This document shows, one piece after another, positions 1 through 10,997 of a DNA stretch of 36,853 bases. Under the pieces are notes generated by a model. It ran no database searches. It had not been told where the DNA came from and worked only from the letters and a program-made list of their open reading frames with translations. The stretch's first letter is position 1. Each line of letters starts with the position of its first letter. Made by a program: the position numbers and the translations under genes. Origin of the DNA: Cylindrobasidium torrendii FP15055 ss-10 (taxonomy: Eukaryota > Basidiomycota > Agaricomycetes > Agaricales > Physalacriaceae); assembly GCA_000934385.1 (NCBI GenBank), contig KN880666.1, positions 1 to 36,853 of the forward strand, in the 5' to 3' direction.

Positions 1-1740
1 GCCCAGAAACCATACATATCTCTTTAGATGCGCAGAAACAGTGGATATCCGGCGTGTATTACAGGAAGCTGCTCCTGCTCTCAAAATTAGAATTCCTGCG
101 CATAGATAATTGTCCTATATATCATCGAGTCCAATTTAAAGCTCGTTCAGCGCTTAGTTCTTGTGATTTCGGGGCACATTGTGTGGCGCGCCTCAGTGAC
201 TGTAAGATAATTGACAGCCTAAAATGGCAATCAGCCGAATTCGCGTAAGCGAGATTGGTCCTGTCAATTATCTTACGACCGCCGAGGTCCTAGGGGAGTT
301 TCCCAGGGCCTGTTTCTTCCGTTCCGAGTCGTCGAGGAGGCGCCGTGTCTCGGGGCGGGTGGACAGACCCCTTTTCTCATCTTTTCGTGCCGAAAAATCA
401 TGGATTCGGCGGCTCAGCTGTGTTGTAGTTGTGGCTAGTGTTGAGCAGTGTGGTATCCGGTAAGGCGGGACTCCGATGCGGAGTGTGAGTGTGAGTATTG
501 GTTTTGGTTTTCTGAAGGTGTCGACTCTAGACCGGATTCCGAATAGAATTGTGGAGCTGCTGGAATCTTAGCATACATGAAAATGAGCAGGATGGGATAG
601 GATGAAAGGAGATGATTGGGTTGCTTCGATTGAGGGAACGATGGTGGTGGAGTAGGATCTGTTGGATACATATATGCTATTGGCCGCTCTCGTGCATCAG
701 GCATCAGGCATCATGCCTCGTATATCTTCGCTCTCACTAGTTCATAGCGCGGTATCTCTGCGACATTGAGTATTGGGACATGAACTTGATTTTTCGTGCA
801 CCTGCACACCCCCAACGAAACTTACACGTCGCAAATATAAACACGGGTTACCTAGTATTCGCCTTTGCCTGGGGTTCTTCCTTTCCCCTTCCATCTTAAC
901 TTTACCTCGGTGTACGTGAGATGGGGTAGAGCGACCGTACGATAAGTGAGGCTGGTGATTGGGAATCGAGAATGTGACCTTGATTACGTTGGTTGGTTGC
1001 CTATTGCGGAACAAAGGACGCTGATCGTCCTGACTTCAATCACTCAGTATTGCTCCGCGAGATATTGGCCATGTATACCTACAGAAAAAAATCAGGCAAT
1101 CAACTTGGCTTGTTTATTCTATATTTTGGTAACTTTACAATCATATTGTGGGAACAGACTCGGAGGCGCACCGCCATCATGATTTTGCCGATGTGCCGGC
1201 AAGGCTTGGAGAACGCTCAACCCCAATTTGGACAGCTCTATGTAAATACATATGGGATCAGACCTAACACTGTAGTACCATAATCTTCATTTTATTTGTA
1301 TCAGGTACGGTGGGACACACAAGTTGAATGATGCCAAGGTTCGGATGTTCTCCTCCGAGGCACTCAGATGACCTGGAGGTGGCTGAGTATCGAGTCGGAG
1401 GGGATTTTCTCCCAAGGTACACGGATATAACACAATTGAACGGAGATTGATGTGCAAGCCTCGAGATCTCGGAGGGTATACGGTGTGTATGTGCGCGGAC
1501 CTGCGTGCTTGCCATTGTGTGTCCATCACGATCGGTGCAAGTTCCTGCCCAAAGCCTCGTTGTTGACCGAAGGGAGTGACAGGGCAAAAGACTAAGGCGT
1601 AGCGGGTATAGGAAGCTCTTTCAGAGGGCGGTGACGTTTTTGATTCGTGTAGCTTGCAGCACGTTTCTTCAAATTATAACTCGCAATACCTTGATGTTTT
1701 GAGAAACGAAAAGATAGCTTAGTTGAATCTACCCATTGAT
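1..1740. other. Non-coding stretch, no gene seen
   Basis: Only short frames in all six readings, with no recognisable domain and no convincing splice-joined frame. It holds a 16-bp perfect inverted repeat (202-217 with 261-276) and a short CATCAGG-type direct repeat near 694-716. It ends at the foldback element starting at 1741. I see nothing else here. Confidence 0.5.
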
Positions 1741-2171
1741 TACAGCTATCCCAATAATCGTAGCACCTCCCAGGTTTTTCGCGCTGTGTGACTAAGCGCG
1801 GCGCCACTGACAGGCCCCACAGACTTTCTATTGCAATGGTCGGCGTAGGTATGGTAGTTACGACTGGCAACACTCAAATAAACTTTGCGCAGCGTCCACG
1901 AGCTCTACTCGTCGACAACACAACATCATCAGCTTTTCCAAGGCATGGATTCTAACAGTAAGACCGAGAAATAACCTGAGAGTTTTTGAACCATGTACCA
2001 TGCCGTTATTTAGGTATGTCTGTTTACTTGCTAACGACTTACAAGTAATATAACCCAAACTCGTTTGGACGGTCCCAGCCATGCCATGGGTGTGGAGCCT
2101 GTCAGTGGTGCCGCGCTTAGTCACACAGCGCGAAAAACCTGGGAAGTGCTACGATTATTGGGATAGCTGTA
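1741..2171. mobile_element. MITE-like foldback element with 81-bp terminal inverted repeats
   Basis: Positions 1741-1821 and 2091-2171 are near-perfect inverted copies (about 78 of 81 bases match), separated by about 270 bp with no coding capacity. The outer ends read TA-CAGCTATCCC and GGGATAGCTG-TA. The terminal TA on each side fits a TA target-site duplication, and the CAG start fits Tc1/mariner- or pogo-type termini. No transposase lies inside, so this would be a non-autonomous copy. It sits about 100 bp upstream of the F-box-like gene start, so it could affect that promoter. Superfamily assignment is inference. Confidence 0.7.
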
Positions 2172-2276
2172 ACGTAAATCTGAGCTAGGGCACGTACTAC
2201 TTAGACGTCAACTGTCCTCGACCTTGGGACGGGCGCTTAAAAGTTTAAGTGAAAGACGCACTTCCTTCTTGCCACC

Positions 2277-2986
2277 ATGTCCTTCAAGCGCATCAAGCTC
2301 AGCTCTAGCGCCTCTGGGGGCTTCGTGATAAACGAGGAAGACAGGCTTTCCTCCCTCCCCCTGGAGATTCAGCAACTCATCTTCCTCGAAATCGACTTTT
2401 TATGCGACCTGATCGCTCTCAGCTCAACCAGCGCTTATTTTCGCTCTGCCATCAGCCCGCTTTCCCATATCCCGCACGGCGCAAAAGCAGCGGCGGTTAT
2501 ACGCGCGGAGGCCGCAGACACTGAAGGCAGACTCGCATGCTTCAGATGCTTCACACTTCACTCAGTCAACTTTTACTCCAAGAAGCAACGCACGAAACAT
2601 CGCAGCAAAGGGCACAGTGAAGGGCACAAGAGGTTTTGCGTCCATTGCGGAATGAAGGCGGGCCTGTACACGCCAGACAATTTGCTGTTCATTCCGAATT
2701 GTAGCCTCTTGAAAGTGGGACGGGACGGCTCCCTGAGGGACGTTTTGAACCCCGATATCGTGCGCAGTGAGTTTTCAAGTAGGCAGTATCGACGGCGTAG
2801 GGCTGATTTTGCCCAGTCCACAGGTCGAAATTCATTTGAGGCGCCAGAGGGAGGGCCGCGGGGATCGCTACGGTTGACCAAGCAAGTCACATATTCCGCA
2901 TTTTGGGACCAAAACGTACACATGTATTCAAACAGTGTTACATATCTTGATAAAAGCACCCCCGAACATAGAACAGCGTACCATAA
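2277..2986 (+). CDS. F-box-like protein with Cys-rich segment
   Basis: The start has a strong context (gccaccATGT). Residues about 22-62 read as an F-box-like helix block (LPLEIQQLIFLEIDFLCDL, then an ALSSTS turn), which in this family would dock Skp1 of an SCF ubiquitin ligase. After it come CFRCF and, about 40 residues on, FCVHCG, a pair of CxxC motifs in a basic region that may bind zinc. The uninterrupted frame runs to 3161, but its last part lies antisense to a well-supported exon of the ASX gene. A 56-nt intron at 2916-2971 (gtacac...catag) would instead end the protein at 2986, about 217 residues, and I prefer that. The substrate is unknown. The 3' end is uncertain. Confidence 0.55.
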
Positions 2987-4187
2987 CTTTCCCTGCCGAA
3001 TTGTTCGCTCGCAGAGGCCGTGCCGTTTGAGCTCCATCTCCAGACCGTCAGGCATTTCCAGGCATTCCCATTTGGCCGTTTATCTCGAGGTACACGGGTG
3101 TCTACATCGAGAATGGCGGTTTCCAAATTCGTCGGTGAAGTCACGTTTGTGCGCCGAATAGATGTGTCTGACTCTGAGATGGCACCCGGCGTCTTCGTGA
3201 GCAAGGAAGGTGGCAGATTTTTGGTGTCTCCAGCAGGCATCAGCACAGACATGCTTGAGGTGTTAGGATGGATTGCCTCAATCTGGAAAGGAGACGTCAA
3301 CTAAGTAAGCAGCCGCGGCATATTGGACATACAACGCAGTCCTTTTCCACAGCGATGTCAATGACGGAAAAGTTCCTACGGTAAGACAGGACGTCTCCGA
3401 CCAACAAGGCACCGCCCGCGAGCAAGTCGCCGAAAGTAACGTTCGCAGCATCTCTGTACCATGTTCAGGACACTTTCACATATTCATTCAGACTACACGC
3501 ACCCTGCATTCTTCCCCAGCGGGACTGGTGCATGTTCCCGTTCCCATACATCGTCTTTCCACGGCGCAGCGAGTGATCCATCACGAATTCCGTCCTCGTA
3601 CTTCTGGACTTTGGCTGCATGGGCATCGGTCTTCCAGCCCGAATAGATGTGATCCTGGAATGTATGTGCAGCAGAGACGAAATGTGCATCTTTGAATACG
3701 CTGAAGTCTAGGTTCGCTGTGAAGGACAGAGGGAGGTCAGAGCCAGATGACGCGGTAGTTTCTCCCCGTGCTGTGATGCCTGTATTTGACGTAGATGGTG
3801 CTGGCGCATCCAGCGAAGAGGTGTCCATTGCGTTGGGATCCACTATTTGAGGATTGGATATGGCATTTTGGAGACTAGGATGTGAAGAATCCACAGTATT
3901 GATGTAGCCGTCGAACGCAGTGGGTGGTAGCAGGGTGGAGAGAGTCGCTCGTGCATCTTCGTCAAGCAATAGCCATGTTTCTGCATTTAGAATATCCTGA
4001 GGGAGAAATTGGGTTCAGAAGATGCATAATGTGTGGGGGTTCGCACAGTTATTTCGAGGCGCGTAATGGCGCTCTTGGGGTTGTGCAACAGATGGGATAG
4101 GTTGACGACTGAGGATGGTCCTGCTTTTGGTGCTGGTGCGACCACTGGTTTCGTTGGTCTGGTCGTTCGCCTTGGCCGTGTGGACAT
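2938..4187 (-). CDS. ASX homology (DEUBAD) domain protein
   Basis: Four exons in transcript order: 4187-4047, 3996-3503, 3453-3333 and 3282-2938, with introns of 50, 49 and 50 nt; 366 residues. The joined N-terminal half reads LLHNPKSAITRLEITDILNA and then a run ending TLLPPTAF, the typical ASX homology/DEUBAD pattern. In animals that domain binds and activates the BAP1-type H2A deubiquitinase (PR-DUB). A second conserved block follows (VTFGDLLAGGALLVGDVLSY and VIDIAVEKD). The C-terminus is GTLFYVRGCFYQDM. The basic N-terminus (MSTRPRRTTRPTK) suggests nuclear location. An in-frame ATG at 4244 exists, but 4187 has the better context (accATGtcc). Its 3' end overlaps the convergent F-box-like gene. 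Confidence 0.85.
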
Positions 4188-4538
4188 GGTGGTCAAGTGA
4201 AGCAAGATTTTGGGTACAGGAGTAGGTTTATGCAAAGAGTTCACACGGAAGCAGGGCCAGAATAATGGGAGTGTTCGAATTCAAGCAGATGGATGACATA
4301 ATCAGGGCAACGGCGCGTCAATTCAATTTCAAACTCCGCTATATCGGGTGCAATGCGGGGGACCTTGGCGGGCAGCTGGTACCCTCTTTTGACATATCCC
4401 GCCTCTCTGCCAGCTGCTTCAGCGCCGACGCCCGCCCCGCTCGGCGCGATCGCGTTTCGATCGCGTCTACTTCAGTGACGGCGTGGCAGGCATTTGTCCC
4501 TCCGAGTCACATTTTCGTGACTTCCATATCGGTCTTGG
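4188..4538. promoter_or_regulatory. Divergent promoter between ASX gene and valyl-tRNA synthetase
   Basis: About 350-430 bp separate the two opposed start codons. No clear TATA box is visible on either side. A GC-rich stretch with repeated cgatcgcg (about 4446-4465) lies mid-way. Shared regulation is possible but not shown by the sequence. Confidence 0.4.
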
Positions 4539-4619
4539 ATGCTGGTCAGAAATCGATTTCTCCAGCTTACCTATCTCCGTCATCATCTCTGGTTGATACC
4601 TCCAGCTTCGCTCTGTAGG
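4539..4619 (+). other. In-frame 5' extension of ValRS: likely mitochondrial presequence
   Basis: An ATG at 4539 is in frame with the main start at 4620 and adds 27 residues beginning MLVRNRFLQLTYLRHH. The extension has four Arg and two His, no acidic residue, and many hydrophobic residues, as in a mitochondrial targeting presequence. One gene giving long (mitochondrial) and short (cytosolic) ValRS from alternative starts is known for yeast VAS1. Here it is inferred from composition and frame. Confidence 0.65.
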
Positions 4620-7600
4620 ATGTCGACCTCTGCCCAACCTCCAGCCGACTTGGCGCCTGCCGATGTCAAGGAACAAACGAAGAGCGCAGGTGCGCGCGAC
4701 GCGCTTCGGAGCGTGCATTTTGCTAACGCGATCCCCATCAGCCAAGAAAGAGGCAAAGCGTCTGGAAAAGGAGGCAAAGTTAGCCGCGAAGAATGTCAAG
4801 GCTGCCGCCAAACCCGCAACAGAGAAGAAAGCGAAGCCAACGAAGGAGAAGGCGGAGGAGGCCGCACCATATGTGAACACAACGCCAGCGGGCGAAAAGA
4901 AAGGTGCGCGTCTATCTCACGTTATTGTATACGATGCTCATTCTACTAGACATGTCCCAGCCAATGAGTGCCAGCTACGACCCTATTGCAATTGAGTCTG
5001 CTTGGTACGACTGGTGGGATGCACAGGGTTTCTTCAAGCCCGAGTTCGGCCCCGACGGAAAGCCCAAGCCAGCTGGCACGTTTATCGTCCCCTCTCCGCC
5101 CCCGAACGTCACTGGTAGTTTGCACATCGGTCACGCCCTTACCACAGCCATCCAGGATGCTCTCATACGATGGTATGACTAGGACACACATATCTGACTC
5201 GTACTGAACCGGTATAGGAATCGTATGCTTGGAAAGACTACTCTATTCGCTCCTGGATTCGACCACGCTGGAATCTCTACGCAGTCCGTTGTCGAAAAGC
5301 GACTGTACAAGGCCTCTGGCAAGACACGCCATGACCTTGGTCGTGAACCCTTCTTGGAAACCGTCATGGATTGGAAGAACGAGTACCAGGCGCGCATCAC
5401 CGAGCAGCTCCGTAGCCTCGGCGGTAGCTACGACTGGTCGCGCGTTGCATTTACCATGGATCCACCTCGTTATGCCGCCGTCATTGAGAACTTTTGCCGT
5501 CTTCATGAAGACGGTGTCATCTACCGCGCCAACCGTCTTGTCAACTGGTGTGTTCAAATGAACACAACACTGTCCAACCTCGAAGTCGACCAAAAGCAAC
5601 TCGAAGGCCGAACTCTGCTTAATGTGCCCGGATACGATCCCAAGGAGAAGTTCGAGTTTGGTGTCATCACATCTTTCGCATATCCCATCGAGGGCTCCGA
5701 CAAGAAGCTTATTGTCGCGACCACCCGTCCGGAGACAATGCTTGGCGATACTGCTGTTGCCGTCCACCCCAACGACAAACGATATACTCACCTTCATGGC
5801 AAATTTGTTGCCCATCCTTTCATCGAACGCCGCATTCCAATTATCGCGGACGAGATGGTCGACATGGAATTCGGAACTGGCGCTGTCAAAATCACCCCCG
5901 CACACGACCCCAATGACTACGAAGTTGGCGTTCGCCACAAGCTCGAGTTCATCAATATTTTGAACGACGACGGTACATTCAACGACAATGCAGGTCCAAA
6001 GTTCAAGGTAAACCCCAATAGCCGACATTCATCCCTTGATACTGACTTTGCGTGCAGGGTATGAAGCGCTTTCACGCTCGTGTGGCTGTGGTCAAGGCTT
6101 TACAAGACGCTGGTCTTTTCATTGAGGTCAAGGACAACCCAATGACGATCCCCGTCTGCGCCAAGTCTGGTGATGTTATCGAACCAATACTCAAGCCTCA
6201 GTGGTGGGTGGATTGCAAGCCCCTTGCGGAAGAGGCCATCAAGCGCACACGGGCAGGCGATCTTCTCATCCAGCCCAAACAATCCGAGAACGAATGGTAC
6301 CGCTGGCTCGAGGATATTCAGGATTGGTGCATCTCGCGACAGCTCTGGTGGGGACACCGGTGTCCTGCTTACTTCGTGGACATCGAAGGCCAGGAGCAAG
6401 ATGTAAGTGTCCTGATCTACGAAACTGTGTGTTGTTCTGATACCCTTCAAGCGAAATGACGGCAAGCACTGGGTTGTGGGTCGCACGATCGAGCAGGCGA
6501 CGGAGCGCGCTGCGAAGCTCGCGGGTGGCTTGAAATTCACATTGCATCAAGACGAAGACGTTCTCGACACCTGGTTCTCTTCTGCTCTCTGGCCATTCTC
6601 TATCAATGGTTGGCCCGAGAAGGTTGCTCTTCCTCCCGTATCAGATGCTTTAATGCTGATGTTGTCTGCAGACCCCCGACATGGAACATTTCTACCCGAA
6701 TACCCTCCTCGAGACTGGTTGGGACATTATCTTCTTCTGGGTGGCTCGCATGGTCATGCTCGGAATCAAGTTGACGGACACGGTTCCTTTCAAGGAGGTG
6801 TACTGCCATGCCATGATTCGGGACGCTCATGGCCGTAAAATGAGCAAGTCGCTCGGCAATGTCATCGACCCGTTGGATGTCATTCGCGGTGTTTCGTTGG
6901 AGACACTTCATGCCAAGCTACGCGAGGGCAATCTTGACGAGAAGGAGATCGTGAAGGCAGCGTCGGGACAAAAGAAGGACTTCCCGAATGGCATTCCTCA
7001 GTGTGGTACGGATGCACTGAGGTTTGCGCTCTGTGCATACTCTAGCGGAGGTAGGCGCTGTCCATTGCTCATCGACTTGTTCGGACTTAACAAGACGCAC
7101 AGGTCGTGACATCAACTTGGAGATTTTGCGTGTGGAAGGTTATCGCAAGTTCTGCAACAAGATCTTCAATGCGACCAAGTTCGCCATGCTCAAGCTGGAT
7201 GAGGACTTTGTTCCAAATGGCGTGGCGAAGCCCAGTGGAAAGGAGAGCCTTGTTGAGCGCTGGATATTGCATAGGCTGAACGCGGCAGCGACGGAGATTA
7301 ACCAACATTTGGAGGATCGCAACTTCATGCTGGCAACGTCTGCGGCGCACAACTTTTGGTTGTATGAGCTGTGTGATGTGTACATTGTACGTTTTCCATG
7401 CCGCTGGTGCAAACCGCGTAGGACGCGCTTACTGATTCATGCATGCAGGAAGCAATGAAGCCAATGACGGATGCATCTGCGTCGGAAGAGACGAAGCGCT
7501 CGGCTCAGCAAACATTATACCTCTGCCTGGACTACGGCTTGCGTCTCTTGCACCCCTTCATGCCCTACGTGACGGAGGAGCTATGGCAGAGATTACCTAG

Positions 7601-8378
7601 GAGGGCAAACGACACCACACCGTCGATTATGGTATCCCAGTTCCCTGTTGCCGTACGTCTTGTTTTATCTCCAATCGTCCATCGAATGCTCCCGCTCTGC
7701 AAGTGGTTACTGATCAATGTTGTAGGACAAGGACTTCGTCTTCGAGGAAGCCGATAAGGACTTCGAGCTTGTGTTCAATGTCCTAAGGGCCGGTCGTTCA
7801 TTGGCTGCCTCATATAACTTGCAAACGGATATCCAATGTTGGTGCCCTAGACAGGTTGTGGTTATCGGTGCTAACTATGCCCCCTTTCCCTAGACTTCAT
7901 TGTCGCGCAAGATGAGCGTGAAGCGAAGTTGTTGGAGAGCCAAACAGCCACGTTGGTAACCTTGACGAAGGGAGGCAAGGCCGCACAGGTCGTGAAGGAG
8001 GCTCCAAACGGTTGTGGAGCGAGTGTTGTGACCGCGTCGATAACGATACATACGCTTGTGAAGGTGAGTATTGTTTCCTGTTTTTCTTCCGGAATCCTCG
8101 TGCGTCCCCCAAGCTTACATTGGCGATAGGGCCTGGTTGATCTGGACGTCGAGATTGCGAAATGCGACAAGAAGTTGAACGTTGTACGCATGAGCTTGGC
8201 GAAGCTGGTGAAGCTTATAGATACCGCACCTGAGAACGTGAAGGCCGAGAAGGAGGACAAGGCGCGTCTATTACTCTGTTTGATACATCAAAAGCTGACT
8301 AGATTCCAGCGCCTGACTTTGGAGGCGGAGATCGCTACATTAGAGGGCTCGAAGAAGATGTTTGCAGATCTAAAGTAA
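4620..8378 (+). CDS. VAS1: Valyl-tRNA synthetase
   Basis: Class I aminoacyl-tRNA synthetase that charges tRNA-Val. Exons: 4620-4689, 4742-4903, 4950-5172, 5218-6007, 6058-6402, 6452-6622, 6672-7050, 7103-7386, 7449-7652, 7726-7837, 7894-8063, 8130-8261, 8310-8378; 1036 residues, normal for the fungal enzyme. Landmarks in order: a Lys/Ala-rich N-terminal appendix, the HIGH signature in SLHIGHALT, an editing-domain block ([14 protein letters not shown]), WWGHR, the KMSKS loop ([14 protein letters not shown]), the anticodon-binding region, and a C-terminal coiled coil ending [18 protein letters not shown]. The last intron (48 nt) would be GC-AG and keeps frame if retained. A second start at 4539 probably gives a mitochondrial form. 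Confidence 0.96.
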
Positions 8379-8624
8379 GGTAGACTGGCATAGGGCGCGC
8401 ATATTCTAGGGCTGTAGTGCGAATGCTAATGAAGCACGTTGGATTTCTCATCGGCGGCTGGATAATAAAGACCCATATGGCACAAGGAGTGCGTGACGGG
8501 TGAACGTGTGGGTGGCTGAATATTAGGACGCTGTGCTGGGGCGAGGTGGTGGGTTCGGATAAGGCGCGCGGGGGTGTGCATAAGGTGAGCGGAAAGTGTG
8601 GTGTGCCTCGATGTAAGGTTGGCG
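8379..8624. other. Intergenic: ValRS 3' end and nuclease promoter
   Basis: No coding signal. It holds the end of the ValRS transcript and the upstream region of the secreted nuclease gene. Confidence 0.5.
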
Positions 8625-8630
8625 TATAAA
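8625..8630 (+). promoter_or_regulatory. TATA box of secreted nuclease gene
   Basis: TATAAA in the context gcgTATAAAgg, 56 bp upstream of the ATG at 8686, a usual spacing for a strongly regulated fungal gene. Confidence 0.6.
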
Positions 8631-8685
8631 GGAAGTGCAGCAGGATATCCAGAAACTTGAGGTCTATCCCCACGGTCCAGCAGTC

Positions 8686-9663
8686 ATGGTCGCTCTCAAG
8701 TCATGTGTCCTTGCCAGCCTGGTGTACGCTGCCATTGCCGCGGCGCTCCCTGCCAATTTTGAGGAGAGGATGGAGCATGCAGCGATTGTGGGACGGTCGT
8801 TGCCGACACCAGTTTCTGCAGCGACTGCAAGGACGTATCTCTCTGAATGTATGTATTCTAACCTCCGAAGGCCTTCGGTAAAATGCACCGATCTGACTTG
8901 CTTATAGTGAAGGTGGCGACGGACAGCAACTCGCCGGCATATAGTCGTGATGAGTTCAAGACGTGGATCACAAGTGCGTTCTTGCGCTCAGTTACTGATA
9001 GAGATTTTGACGTAGCTTTAGTCGAGGGTAACTGCAACACGCGCGAATGTAAGTGTCATTCTTCTCGCAATTGGTAGCCTACGTATGCTAATTGGATGCA
9101 GATGTCCTCAAGCGCGATGCTACTTCGTATGTGACTTTTCACGCCGCTTTTCACAGGTAGTGTTTTTGACTATTTTGATTACAGGATCACTGTCGATAGT
9201 GCTTGCACCGCGACATCTGGCAAGTGGACGTCTCCCTACGATGGTGTAGCGACCACTCTGGCCAGCGACCTGGACATTGACCACGTTGTACCACTCAAAG
9301 AAGTACGCTTACTATGTCTTATTGCGCACGAGGACGGCACTCACATTTGTGCAGGCGTGGATCTCTGGTGCACGTTCGTGGACCGCGGCACAGCGTCAAG
9401 CGTTCGCCAACGATGTCACCCGCCCTCAGCTCGTTGCTGTCACGGACAACCTCAACCAGTCCAAGAGCGACAAAGGTGCGTACTCCGTGTTGCCGTAAGA
9501 GTGGTACTAACAAACTACGATAGACCCGGATAGTTGGATGCCGCCGCTCGCGAGCTTCAAATGCACCTATGTGCGCGCTTGGGTGCACGTTAAGCATTAC
9601 TATGATTTGACTATCGATACCGACGAGAAAGCTGCTCTCACTTCATTCCTCGCTGATTGCTGA
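8686..9663 (+). CDS. Secreted HNH nuclease, DUF1524 (GmrSD C-terminal-like) family
   Basis: Seven exons: 8686-8848, 8908-8973, 9022-9048, 9102-9126, 9185-9302, 9355-9475, 9524-9663; 219 residues. Residues 1-21 form a signal peptide (VLASLVYAAIAAALP), so the product is exported. The catalytic core is DIDHVVPLKEAW, the beta-beta-alpha-metal Asp-His pair. After it come QLVAVTDNLNQSKSDKDP and WMPP, the usual HNH Asn and downstream block of this family. Four Cys in the mature part could form disulphides. Family members hydrolyse DNA or RNA; likely roles are nutrient scavenging or attack on competitors. Two exons are only 27 and 25 nt. Function beyond nuclease is inference. Confidence 0.88.
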
Positions 9664-10097
9664 GCGCTGGGCAGGGTGAGACGGAAGCAGGAAATGGAAT
9701 GATCGTGTTGTATGGCGCGCAGTTGAGGCTGTGAACGAAAGCGTATGTATATATGTATGTATGGCTAAGCCATTTGGGATACCCAGTGTAACAAAGGGAG
9801 TTTATATCATGTCATTACATCGAGCATTAGATGGGACCGCTGCCTATGGAATGCAAGTTTGGATGGGGCTATTGGAAATTGGACTAGATCACCGTAGGAA
9901 GGAAGGGCGACAGGCTTCCATTTTGTGCTTTTTTTACTCTTCTTGACACTTCATGATGACAATGTTTCATTGTTTCTCGATCATGGCATTACCAATTCGA
10001 TCTATCTTGAGAGATCTTGAGGTGTCCGGCAGAATTGACTGTAGAATATGTACAACGAGTAACTCCTGCTCAAATGCGGTATTAAGAATCATTCGCT
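9664..10097. other. Intergenic between convergent genes
   Basis: It carries the 3' ends of the nuclease (+) and the first LPMO-like gene (-). A short GTAT/ATGT-rich run lies at about 9743-9762. No gene seen. Confidence 0.5.
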
Positions 10098-10997
10098 TTA
10101 CACGGCTACAAAGTCGACACAGCTCAAATACGTCTGATCGTTGGAATAGGCCGCATACCACGACCACTGCAGCGCGCATACACCAGCCTCTGAGCACTGG
10201 CTGGAGACATCTGGGATGGATACATTAAAGTCCGCTATGTGTTGGGTGAGTCAAGATTTACAGCCTTCTAAGGAGGACTGACCCAGTTTCAATGGCCAGC
10301 GCTTCTCCAACGAGGATGAAGTCGTGTTGATCGTGTCGTCCCAAAAGAAGAGTGGCTCTCCAATGACGGTGTCCGAGGCAAGGTCTATGACGGAAACATT
10401 CTAGAGAGGAATTCAGGAGGTTCGAGTCAAGGGAGAAAAAGTATGCTTACGCCGTAACCTTTATGATGAGCTACGACATCGATGTGAAAGCTGACCACGT
10501 CTCCTGCCGTGTAGGTGGCGACTAGATCTTCGTTATCTGAGAACTGTTGACACATTTAATTATTAGTTCAGATTCATGCTATGTTGCGCTGGTACCTCGT
10601 ATCCTCGACACTGGAACAAGTGACAAGCGGCGGTTGTGGTGTCGTCGATCTTCTCGACGGCGTTTTCGATCTGGTGGAATAAAATTTCTGTTACTTCTCG
10701 TCTTAAACATACTTGTAATTGAGCTTACGGGCCCTGTCAAGTCTGGAAACATGCCGTCAGTTTATAATGGGTTGCAAACCGAAGTAGTACCAACCGGATT
10801 GTAGTTTATCTTGCACGGCTTCGCCACAAGCTGCCAGACTCGCTTCTCCAGCCTGATTGAAAGTGAGAAGAAGGTTTGTCAATGCCTCGGTTGATCACTA
10901 CCTGGCGCGGTGGAGGGTTCGTGACTACAGCATGAGCGACAGCCAGTGATGCATATTGTAAGAGGGACACGAGAGCAATGCGAGTAAATGGAATCAT
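10098..10997 (-). CDS. Secreted LPMO-like (chitin-binding type-4-like) protein, copy A
   Basis: Seven exons in transcript order: 10997-10902, 10852-10795, 10742-10729 (14-nt microexon), 10670-10596, 10543-10451, 10400-10283, 10234-10098; 196 residues. A 21-residue signal peptide ends ...SLAVA and leaves an N-terminal His (HAVVTNPPPRQ), as copper histidine-brace enzymes need. A second His pair lies in VVAHHKGYG. Cys residues are spaced as in copy B, and the end is QTYLSCVDFVAV. This fits small fungal chitin-binding-type-4/LPMO-like proteins, which act outside the cell on cell-wall or plant polysaccharide. Catalytic activity is not proven by the sequence. It differs from copy B by one extra intron (10401-10450). 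Confidence 0.82.

Noticed and set aside
3020..3304. Second exon for the F-box-like gene on the plus strand
   Set aside because: A plus-strand join is possible (intron 2935-3014), but the opposite strand gives a much better family match (ASX protein C-terminus).
5243..6028. 261-residue minus-strand frame
   Set aside because: Shadow of ValRS exon 4.
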